Shown here: in pieces, positions 8,320 to 15,294 of the stretch | Position numbering within the stretch: the stretch's first letter is position 1 | Layout: each line of letters begins with the position of its first letter | NCBI RefSeq assembly: GCF_003434305.1 | Contig: NZ_QKKX01000080.1 | Location: forward strand, 1-64,000 | From: Micromonospora sp. MW-13 | Lineage (GTDB): Bacteria; Actinomycetota; Actinomycetes; Mycobacteriales; Micromonosporaceae | DNA: 64,000 bases | Direction of reading: 5' to 3' | Made by a program: the position numbers and the translations under genes | Notes under the pieces: generated by a model | What the model saw: only the letters and a program-made list of their open reading frames with translations | Databases searched by the model: none | What the model was told of the DNA's origin: nothing

Positions 8320-9264
8320 CTAGAACGCGAATCGGCCGCGGCGGACGTGCCAGTGGCGGCCGGCCTTCAGGTGGTCGACGATCGCGCGCTGGAGCACGGT
8401 GCGGCGCGGCAGCTGGTCGAGCGGCGTGGACAGGGTGCGGAACACGAACCGCAGCACCTCGACGTCGGCGTCCAACCCTTCCGGCTCCTCATAGGGCTCC
8501 AGCTCGAACCTCCGCTGGAACCGGACGATGTTGGAGTCCCCGGGCAGGTACTCCAGCAGCTGAGGGTCGAGCAGCCACGAGCCGCAGGAGAACGCCGTGT
8601 AGCGCTCGTCGGGAAAGTGGCGCGGGAAGAACGCGCGGGCCTCGTCGAGCGACGCCGCGACCGCCTCCGGGGTCATCGGCCCCGACTCGGGGATGTGCAG
8701 GTCGATGGCGGTGCCGCCGCGGTGGTGCTGCAGCCGGCCCAGCTCGTAGATGCCGCCGCGCGCGTGCAGCGTCAGCCAGCTCTGCATGACCGGCCAGCCC
8801 TCGCGGTGCATCCGCCGGTCGATCGCGAGGTTGCGGCCCAGGTCCGCGAGGGTCACCCACGACACGGCATCGGCGATGCCGTGGTCGCGGTGGTACCCCG
8901 TGACGACGTCGACCAGGGCCAGGTACGCGTACACGTAGAGATGACGCCAGGCGGGGCCCCGTTCGCGCGGCAGCGCCGGACCGGGCGGCAGCCAGCCGTG
9001 GCCCCCGAGATCGGCGCGGACCAGGGCGATCGAGCGGTCGAGCAGCCAGCGCAGCTCCGCAGTCCACAGTGGAGAACCCGGGTCGGGCCAGCCCGCCATG
9101 ATCTCGGCGGCGTCGTCCGGCCGCACCGCGAGCCGGTCGAGGATCGCGGGCGCGTCGGCCTTGGCGGGCAGCGGAGCTGACGGCTGGTCGCCGGCGAGCC
9201 GGTGCATGCGGTCGACGTCCTCGACGGGTACCCCGAGCCGGGCGGCGGTGTCGTCCAGATCCAC
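8320..9264 (-). CDS. GNAT-like acyltransferase domain protein
   Basis: This encodes 314 aa. It matches the actinobacterial family annotated as acyltransferase domain-containing protein, which has a helical N-terminal half (DUF5596) and a GNAT-like C-terminal half. Supporting segments are YAYLALVDVVTGYHRDHGI, WVTLADLGRNLAIDRRMH, GGTAIDLHIPESGPMTPEAV and FSCGSWLLDPQLLEYLPG, plus the closing HWHVRRGRF. The acceptor substrate is unknown. There is no signal peptide, so it is cytoplasmic. It stands alone, followed by a terminator-like hairpin. Confidence 0.75.
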   Translation of the reverse strand: MDLDDTAARLGVPVEDVDRMHRLAGDQPSAPLPAKADAPAILDRLAVRPDDAAEIMAGWPDPGSPLWTAELRWLLDRSIALVRADLGGHGWLPPGPALPRERGPAWRHLYVYAYLALVDVVTGYHRDHGIADAVSWVTLADLGRNLAIDRRMHREGWPVMQSWLTLHARGGIYELGRLQHHRGGTAIDLHIPESGPMTPEAVAASLDEARAFFPRHFPDERYTAFSCGSWLLDPQLLEYLPGDSNIVRFQRRFELEPYEEPEGLDADVEVLRFVFRTLSTPLDQLPRRTVLQRAIVDHLKAGRHWHVRRGRFAF

Positions 9265-9571
9265 GCGGACGACCCTACCGGCCGGTCGGCGTCTTCCACG
9301 GCCCGTACCGCTCGGGCAAATCCCGCCACGGCGACCCGGTCCGCTTCACCCAACAGATCGCATCGATTTCCTGCCGGTGATCACGCCACCGACCGCCCGA
9401 CGACCCAGCTTGGGCGGCAACGGCGCCGATACCGCCCACTCATGATGTCGCCGGTGAGCTGTGCCGCGAAATGTGCGCTCGCCGCCTCAAGATCTCATTC
9501 GCCCGCCGCAGCTCCGCGGAAGCTCAGAGCCGCCCTGACCGCTCAACGGCATGCCAACCCACAGAGGATTT
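9265..9571. other. Gap with no recognised feature
   Basis: These 307 bases separate two minus-strand genes and should include the acyltransferase promoter. I see no convincing gene, repeat or RNA element. Confidence 0.4.
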
Positions 9572-10573
9572 CTAGACCGCGCGGGCCACGCAGATCCTGG
9601 CGTCGAGGCGGGGCCCGGCCTCGTAGAGCATGTATTCCACGCCGCCGTCGGTGCCGAACGTCGGCGCCGCCACCCGGCCGTTGTCCGACGCGATCGGCCG
9701 GTGAAACACTCCGAGGTGGACCTCGCGGTCGAAGTTGTTGCCGATCTCGGTCAGGTACATGTTGCCGCTGTTGCCGTGATACGCGAGGTACGCGGTGCCG
9801 TTGCGCTTCAACAGGTGCGGCGCGGAGATGTCGGTGAGCCCGTCGCCCGACGGTGACACCAGCGGGTCCGGGGCGAACTGCCAGCCGCTCCAGCCATTCG
9901 GCGACCAGCCCCAGAAGATCTTCCGGACACCCGGACGGATCGTGTGGAGGCCCATGAACACCATTACGTAGCGGTTCCCCTTGCCGGCCACCGAGTGCTC
10001 GAAGACCCGCGCGTACGAGGTCTCGGTCGTGTTGGGCACCAGCCTCGTCGACAGGATCGGCGTCTCGTCGGTGAAGTGGATGCCGTCAGTCGAGCGGGCG
10101 ACCCGGGTCGTGTAGTTCTCGCCGTGGAAATACAGGTAGAACTGCCGGGTCGGCGCGTCCCATACAACGTGTGGAGACGACACGTGGCTCACCGTCGTGG
10201 TCGGCAGCACCCGGTCGATGATGGGGTTGTTGGCGTACTCGGTGTAGGGGCCCTCAAGCCGGTTGGCGTAGGCGAGGCAGATGCCGCCGGGCGCGTCGTG
10301 CGGCGCGTAGTAGAGGTAGTAACGGCCGAGATAGCCGCTGATCTTGTCGTAGACTCCGCGCACGCACGGGAAGATGAACTCGCCGGTCGGGTTGTAGCGC
10401 AACGGTCCGGCGAACGCGTCGCGTACGTATCGATAGTCGGGAAAGCCGGCCGGTCCGGCGAGCGCCGGCGTGGGCATCGCGGCAATACCAGCGGTGGTGG
10501 TCGCGACACCGGCGGCCGCCGCACCACGCAGCAGCGTGCGTCGGGAGAAAGAGCCTTCAGGGGTACGCGTCAT
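9572..10573 (-). CDS. Tat-exported beta-propeller hydrolase-like protein
   Basis: This encodes 333 aa. The N-terminus carries a twin-arginine signal (SRRTLLRG, then an Ala-rich core ending near TPALA), so the protein is exported folded. The mature part has the repeated beta-strand pattern of GH43/GH32-type five-bladed propellers: YYLYYAPHDAPGGICLAYAN, FYLYFHGENYTTRVARSTDG, ISAPHLLKRNGTAYLAYHG and GVEYMLYEAG. It is probably a secreted glycan-active or glycan-binding protein. The catalytic carboxylates cannot be assigned with confidence. A palindrome lies about 170 bases upstream. Confidence 0.7.
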   Translation of the reverse strand: MTRTPEGSFSRRTLLRGAAAAGVATTTAGIAAMPTPALAGPAGFPDYRYVRDAFAGPLRYNPTGEFIFPCVRGVYDKISGYLGRYYLYYAPHDAPGGICLAYANRLEGPYTEYANNPIIDRVLPTTTVSHVSSPHVVWDAPTRQFYLYFHGENYTTRVARSTDGIHFTDETPILSTRLVPNTTETSYARVFEHSVAGKGNRYVMVFMGLHTIRPGVRKIFWGWSPNGWSGWQFAPDPLVSPSGDGLTDISAPHLLKRNGTAYLAYHGNSGNMYLTEIGNNFDREVHLGVFHRPIASDNGRVAAPTFGTDGGVEYMLYEAGPRLDARICVARAV

Positions 10574-10743
10574 CGCGTTCCCTCCGTTCGTGAGGCGGGC
10601 CTACGGGGGTGGGGGAGCAGGCCGGCCGTGACGAGTCAGCGGGTGTCATTCGACCTCGCTGAGCGGCCGTACGGTGTGGACGCTCGTCGCGGACGGTTTC
10701 GTTGGTTGACGAGTCTGCGCGCGCCGTCTCGGCGGCGTCAAGA

Positions 10744-10761
10744 TGCTAATGCGAATTAGCA
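10744..10761. promoter_or_regulatory. AT-rich palindrome, possible operator
   Basis: tgctaat-gcga-attagca is a perfect 7-bp inverted repeat around 4 bases and is unusually AT-rich for this DNA. It lies between the divergent start of the Tat-exported propeller protein (10573, minus) and the small plus-strand frame at 10837. Size and symmetry fit a repressor operator such as those of LacI or TetR families. No cognate regulator is adjacent. Confidence 0.45.
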
Positions 10762-10836
10762 AGGCGGGTTCGGCGGGCTTCGGCCGGTGCTGCCGCCAGC
10801 ATCATCGGCCTTTCGGCTGAGCCCGGTTCGCTCGCC

Positions 10837-11250
10837 GTGAACCGCTACCCGCTTCCCCACGTGCAGGGAGCGTGGCTCGATGACGACGCGCATGTGCGCA
10901 CAAGGCGGGAGCTGAATGTGGTGTTCGCACGTTCTGGCCGGATCACCCAGCCTCCATCCCGATGGCAGATCTCGCGACGCGGCGCCGCGAGGGTGGCGGC
11001 AGTCGCGGTGGTCGCCGCGACCGGTGTCTTTGCGTTCTCGGCGGCGCTAGCTCGCCTGCTGGCCGCGTTCGATCCCGAGGGGAAGCGCGACTTTCCGCAA
11101 CTGACTCCGGACACGCCGATGTGGTTGGCTGACGTGGTCCGCCTCGCGCTGGTCTGCGGCGACCGTACGACCGCCACCGCCGCGGCCCGGGCAAATGCCG
11201 CCCCCCAGGCGTCCACGGCCGCTGCACACCGACGCCCGACTTGCCCGTAG
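10837..11250 (+). CDS. Hypothetical protein with one membrane span
   Basis: This is a possible 137-aa protein. A basic stretch (SRWQISRRGAARV) is followed by a hydrophobic helix (AAVAVVAATGVFAFSAALARL) and an Ala/Thr-rich tail. There is no clear ribosome binding site before GTG 10837, and another frame is open on the opposite strand. It may be a small membrane protein or a spurious frame. Confidence 0.3.
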   Translation: MNRYPLPHVQGAWLDDDAHVRTRRELNVVFARSGRITQPPSRWQISRRGAARVAAVAVVAATGVFAFSAALARLLAAFDPEGKRDFPQLTPDTPMWLADVVRLALVCGDRTTATAAARANAAPQASTAAAHRRPTCP

Positions 11251-11320
11251 CCAGCTTCACCGCTGGCCATGCATCCCCGGTGAGGTCAGGCAGACCCCTC
11301 AGATCCGTGAACGATCGAAA

Positions 11321-12139
11321 TTAGTCCACGGTCGGCTTTCGGCCGACGCCGCCGAGGATCCAGACCTCCTCCGGAGTGATGTCGGTTTCGATGTCGGGGC
11401 GCCATTCCGGAACGAACACCAGGCCGGGGTCGATGAGGGGTGCGCCGTCGAAGAAGCGTTCGATTTGGTCGCGCGTGCGGTGTGTGGCCGGATATTTGGT
11501 GTTCTTGTAGACCTCTGCGGCGCCACCAGCGTTCTCCGGCCTAGGGTCGGCGGTGGCGTGATTGATGACAAGGTAGCTACCCGGGGCCATCGAGTCGCGG
11601 AGGCTGGCGACGATCGCGTACGGGTCAGCTTCGTCGTCGATGAAGTGAAGGACGGCCACCAACAGGATGGCCATTGGCTGGTCGAAGTCGATCTGCGCCC
11701 GGGTCTCGGGGTGGTTGAGGATGACATCAGGATCGCGCAGGTCCGCCGTGATCACGCTCGTGTTCTTGGCTTCGGCGGTCTTCAAGGCGCGCGAGCGGGC
11801 CAGCACCTGCGGATCGTTGTCGACGTAGACCACGCGCGCGTCTGGCGCCTCAGCTTGGGCGATCTCGTGGACGCTGCCCTGGGTGGGCAGGCCACTGCCG
11901 ATGTCGAGGAACTGGCGGATGCCCGCGTCGCGGGCCAGGAATCGCACCGCACGTTGGATGAACCCTCGGTTCTCCCGTGCCATGAGAATCACTTCGGGAG
12001 CCGCTGCGATCACCTTGTTCGCGGCTCGACGATCGGCTGCGAAATTGTTCCGGCCGCCCAGGTAGTAGTCGTACATGCCCGCAGCAGTGGGGACGGAGGG
12101 GTCGATGCCGTCCGACTGGACTGAGCTTTCCGTGGTCAT
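11321..12139 (-). CDS. SAM-dependent methyltransferase, DUF574 family
   Basis: This encodes 272 aa from ATG 12139; an upstream in-frame ATG at 12172 lacks support. It shows the actinobacterial S-adenosyl methyltransferase family (PF04672/DUF574) pattern: VPTAAGMYDYYLGGRNNFAA, then FLDIGSGLPTQGSVHEIAQ as the SAM-binding loop, VVYVDNDPQVLARSRAL for the ribose-binding acid, and PMAILLVAVLHFIDDEADPY. The family is expanded in actinobacteria and its substrates are largely unknown. It is cytoplasmic and transcribed in the same direction as the Hsp70-like gene upstream, with 119 bases between. Confidence 0.85.
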   Translation of the reverse strand: MTTESSVQSDGIDPSVPTAAGMYDYYLGGRNNFAADRRAANKVIAAAPEVILMARENRGFIQRAVRFLARDAGIRQFLDIGSGLPTQGSVHEIAQAEAPDARVVYVDNDPQVLARSRALKTAEAKNTSVITADLRDPDVILNHPETRAQIDFDQPMAILLVAVLHFIDDEADPYAIVASLRDSMAPGSYLVINHATADPRPENAGGAAEVYKNTKYPATHRTRDQIERFFDGAPLIDPGLVFVPEWRPDIETDITPEEVWILGGVGRKPTVD

Positions 12140-12258
12140 CTGTTTCTGAGCCCTTCCCAAGAGCGTCCACATGGTTCGTCCAGATCCGATGTGACCTGGC
12201 AGCCCCGCGAAGCAGCCCGGTCCGGTAAGCGACGTTCAGTAACCTTGTGACGGAATCA

Positions 12259-14493
12259 TCATCCGCGAGCGGTTACGAGCGTGATGTAGCCGGTGGAGTA
12301 CACCGTTGTCGCCGCGTTCGGTCCGAGCGTGACGCGTCCCGCCGGCACCTTTTTGGCGAACACGACGAAGTGGCGCTGGTCCTTGTCGTTGGTCGGGATG
12401 ATCATGTCAGTGCGTTTGAAGCCCTGCTGGTTCAGCCACGCCGGCCACCAGTTGTCCACCTCCGGTGCTCCGCGTCTGTCGAAGGCGGCGTACACGGTGG
12501 CGTCGCGTGCGACATCGAAGACCAGGTAGTCCGCCGGGGAGGTCAGTCGCTTGTCGTCGCTGGCGCCGGGGATCAGCACTGCTCCGGTGAGCGGGTCGGG
12601 AACGCTGGTGAAGACGGGCGGCCGGTCGACGAAATGCTTGGTACCTACTACCGCGGGGCGGACCGTAGTCAGCTTCGACGGTTTGTGTACCTGGACGTCC
12701 TCCAGTTTGAGCATTGGCCGTTTGCTCGGGGTGTTGGTCCCGGGCGTTGCGCTGGGTGTCTGCGGCCGGCCGCTCGGGGTGTTGGTCCCGGGCGTTGCGC
12801 TGGGTGTCTGCGGCCGGCCGCTCGGGGCGTTGGTCCCGGGCGTTGCGTTGGGCGTCTGCGGCCGACCGTCCGGGACGTCGGTCCCGGACGTTGCGTTGGA
12901 CATCTGCGGCCGGTCGCTCGGGGCGCCGTTGCCGAACACGATCCCTATGCCCAGCAGGCCGAAGACCACGACCAGCGCGACGACGACGCGCGCGATCGCG
13001 AGCCGTGACCACCGCCGCCGCGCCGGGGGCGGCACGGCCGCCCGGGGGGTGCGCCCGGCCGGGCCGCTGACCGGGCGTACCGACGTGGCCGGCGGCTGCG
13101 CCCGGTGCTTCGCGCCGCGCCTCGTCTTGGGCGCCGGCGCGTCCACGGCTGTGCCCGCGCCCGCGTCCACGGCTGTGCCCGCGTCCACGGCTGTGCCCGC
13201 GTCCGCGTCCACGGCTGTGCCCGCGTCCACGGCCGCGGCTGTGTACGCGCCTGCGGCTGTGCCCGCGCCCGTGGCCGAGGGTGCGCCGCTGTCACCGTCG
13301 GCGGCCGTCAGCGGCGCGCCGGTCCGAGCCGCCGTGGTGGCCGGCGCGCCGGGCTTGAGCCGCCGGGGCGCCGGGATGCCGCGCTCCGCGCGGGCGTCGG
13401 CGCTGAGCATCGCGGCGCCCAGCGCGACCGCGTGCTTCGGATGGGTGTTGATCATGATCGGGCGCCGCAGTGTGTCCCGCAGCAACTGGGTAACCAGAGG
13501 GATCTGGGACGATCCGCCGACCAGAAGCACGGCGGTGAGGTCCTGCAGGGTGATCCCGGCGGCGGTCAGGGTCCGCCGGAACGTCTCGATGGTGGTTTCC
13601 ACGGGCGGTGTGATCATCTGCTCGAACGTTTCCCGAGTCACGGTCACGTGCCGGACCGCGTCGGGCAGCGGCACCGTGATCTCCGCCTTCTCGCGGGTGG
13701 ACAGCGCCTCCTTCGCGAGCATGCAGTCGCGATGCACGGTGGCCAGGATCGAAGCGGTACCGGGATCGGTCGGGTCCAGCGCGGTGATCGCACCGCCCAG
13801 TTGGCGGTCGACGTGGTCCACGATCGCCTGGTCGAAGTCGGCGCCGCCGAGCCATTCGATGCCCTCGGGCGTACCGATGATCTCCAGCCCGTCTCGGCCG
13901 TTGCGTACCACCGCGCTGTCGAATGTGCCCCCGCCCAGGTCGTAGACCGCCAGCAGGCCGTCCGGGGGCAGTGGCTGGGTGGAGCAGTAGTACGTGGCCG
14001 CAGCCACCGGCTCCGTGATGGTGACTACGGTCGGGCCGTCCGACCCGGCCACCGACCCCGGCTCGGCCTGCGGGCGGGGCAGGCCGGCCAGGTGCGGGAT
14101 GGCGGCGAACTGCTCTCGCCGGTACGGGCCCCACACCGCCGGGTGGGTCAGCACGATCCGGTCGGGCGGGCCGCCCCGGGCCTCGCTGACGGTGTCCACC
14201 ACGGAACGGAGCAGGGCGGCCATCAGGGCGGTGGGGGAGTACGGCGCCCCGTCCAGGATCACCGGGGTGGGATCACCGAGGCGGCGCTTGAACTCCCGCG
14301 CCGCCCGACTGGGGTCCTGCAGACCGAGGCGGTCGGCCGCCTCACCCGTCAGCAGCGCGCCCTTCTCGTCAAGGTAGGCGACCGACGGGTTGATGATCGC
14401 CTGCCCAGCCAACGGCACCATGTCCAGCGCCCAGGCGGAGGCGGTCGCTGCGGCGGTGAAGCTGGTGCCCAGGTCGATACCCACCCCGTACAT
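12259..14493 (-). CDS. Membrane-anchored Hsp70-like protein
   Basis: This encodes 744 aa. ATG 14493 follows gagggg at good spacing, and the actin-like fold starts right there (YGVGIDLGTSFTAAATA). Phosphate 2 motif VYDLGGGTFDSAVV and adenosine motif VLLVGGSSQIPLV are intact, so ATP binding is likely. There is no canonical peptide-binding domain. Instead a low-complexity Ala/Asp/Thr linker leads to one transmembrane helix near 499-520. An outside part follows, with four to five 16-residue P-S-G-R-P-Q-T-P-S-A-T-P-G-T-N-T repeats and a terminal beta domain of about 150 residues. It is divergent to the response regulator and near the secretion locus, which suggests an envelope-sensing role. Confidence 0.8.
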   Translation of the reverse strand: MYGVGIDLGTSFTAAATASAWALDMVPLAGQAIINPSVAYLDEKGALLTGEAADRLGLQDPSRAAREFKRRLGDPTPVILDGAPYSPTALMAALLRSVVDTVSEARGGPPDRIVLTHPAVWGPYRREQFAAIPHLAGLPRPQAEPGSVAGSDGPTVVTITEPVAAATYYCSTQPLPPDGLLAVYDLGGGTFDSAVVRNGRDGLEIIGTPEGIEWLGGADFDQAIVDHVDRQLGGAITALDPTDPGTASILATVHRDCMLAKEALSTREKAEITVPLPDAVRHVTVTRETFEQMITPPVETTIETFRRTLTAAGITLQDLTAVLLVGGSSQIPLVTQLLRDTLRRPIMINTHPKHAVALGAAMLSADARAERGIPAPRRLKPGAPATTAARTGAPLTAADGDSGAPSATGAGTAAGAYTAAAVDAGTAVDADAGTAVDAGTAVDAGAGTAVDAPAPKTRRGAKHRAQPPATSVRPVSGPAGRTPRAAVPPPARRRWSRLAIARVVVALVVVFGLLGIGIVFGNGAPSDRPQMSNATSGTDVPDGRPQTPNATPGTNAPSGRPQTPSATPGTNTPSGRPQTPSATPGTNTPSKRPMLKLEDVQVHKPSKLTTVRPAVVGTKHFVDRPPVFTSVPDPLTGAVLIPGASDDKRLTSPADYLVFDVARDATVYAAFDRRGAPEVDNWWPAWLNQQGFKRTDMIIPTNDKDQRHFVVFAKKVPAGRVTLGPNAATTVYSTGYITLVTARG
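12725..12916 (-). repeat. 48-bp tandem repeat in Hsp70-like gene
   Basis: Four units of 48 bp (16 codons) begin at 12725, 12773, 12821 and about 12869. The first two are nearly identical and the last more diverged. They encode Pro/Thr/Ser-rich extracytoplasmic stalk repeats directly after the membrane helix. Copy number could vary by slippage. Confidence 0.8.
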
Positions 14494-14624
14494 TCGCAGA
14501 GTCCCCTCGACGCGCCTACCGCCGCTAACATGCAGAAACGTCATCGTTGGTTAACAGCGCCATCACGATACGCTGCCGTATACGGGGTCACAAGATCGTC
14601 AGTGTTGACATCGGGGGGCGAGCA
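14494..14624. promoter_or_regulatory. Divergent promoter region
   Basis: These 131 bases separate the Hsp70-like gene from the response regulator. They include an AT-richer stretch (ggttaacagcgccatcacgatacg) near 14550-14575. Both genes must start here, so they could be co-controlled, but I cannot assign promoter boxes with confidence. Confidence 0.45.
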
Positions 14625-15290
14625 GTGGACGTTGCGGTGGCCGACGACGGCGCGCTGTTCCGGGAGGGGCTGCAACTGCTGCTGTCCGCCGCGGGGCACG
14701 AGGTGGTCGGCTGCGTGGAGGACGGCGACCGGCTGCTGGAGTTACTGGCCCGTACCCCCGTCGACGTGGCCATCCTGGACATTCGGATGCCGCCAGGCGC
14801 GGACGGCGGACTCCAGACCGCCCAGCGCATACGGGAGAGACACCCCGACGTCGGGCTGCTCCTGCTGTCTCAGCACGCCGAGGCGCACTACCTGTTCCGG
14901 CTGCTGGAGATCGGCACCGAACGGATCGGTTACCGGCTCAAGGACCAGGTGGCCGGGGTGTCCGTGCTCGCCGACACGCTGGTGCGCATCGCCGCCGGTG
15001 AGATCGTGATCGAGCCGGCGCTGGCCGCCAACCTGGTGGACCGGCCGAGTCCCCCGGTACGCAGTGTGCTGGCCGATCTCACCGAGCAGGAACGCGCCGT
15101 GCTGCGACTCATGGCGGAAGGACGGTCGAACTCCGGGATCGCGACGGAGTTGTTCCTGTCGGTCAAAACGGTCGAGAAGCGTATCGCCAGCATTTTCACC
15201 AAGCTGAACCTGCCGGCTGAGTCGGCAGCGCACCACCGGCGGGTCCTGGCGGTACTCGCGTACCTGCGCTCGAACCAGATGGCGGGCTAG
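14625..15290 (+). CDS. NarL/LuxR-type response regulator
   Basis: This encodes 221 aa. GTG 14625 was chosen because a G-rich ribosome binding site (cggggggcg) precedes it and the receiver domain starts there (VDVAVADDGALFREGLQLLL). D52 in VAILDIRMP is the phospho-acceptor and YRLKD holds the conserved Lys. The C-terminal HTH reads LTEQERAVLRLMAEGRSNSG, then IATELFLSVKTVEKRIASIF. The next gene starts 4 bases after the stop, so they are co-transcribed. A cognate kinase may be the sensor at 17694-18788. It likely controls this locus, but its targets are not shown by the sequence. Confidence 0.88.
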   Translation: MDVAVADDGALFREGLQLLLSAAGHEVVGCVEDGDRLLELLARTPVDVAILDIRMPPGADGGLQTAQRIRERHPDVGLLLLSQHAEAHYLFRLLEIGTERIGYRLKDQVAGVSVLADTLVRIAAGEIVIEPALAANLVDRPSPPVRSVLADLTEQERAVLRLMAEGRSNSGIATELFLSVKTVEKRIASIFTKLNLPAESAAHHRRVLAVLAYLRSNQMAG

Positions 15291-15294
15291 CACC

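Noticed and set aside
8179..9180. A 333-codon plus-strand frame
   Set aside because: It is antisense to the acyltransferase-like gene and has shadow composition.
9944..10759. A 271-codon plus-strand frame
   Set aside because: It is antisense to the Tat-signal propeller gene, whose signal and strands are clear.
11195..12124. A 309-codon plus-strand frame
   Set aside because: It is antisense to the DUF574 methyltransferase.
13138..13270. A CRISPR-like impression from short repeats
   Set aside because: The repeats are 18-24 bp, in frame, and encode an Ala/Gly/Thr/Val/Asp linker of the Hsp70-like protein; there are no spacers.
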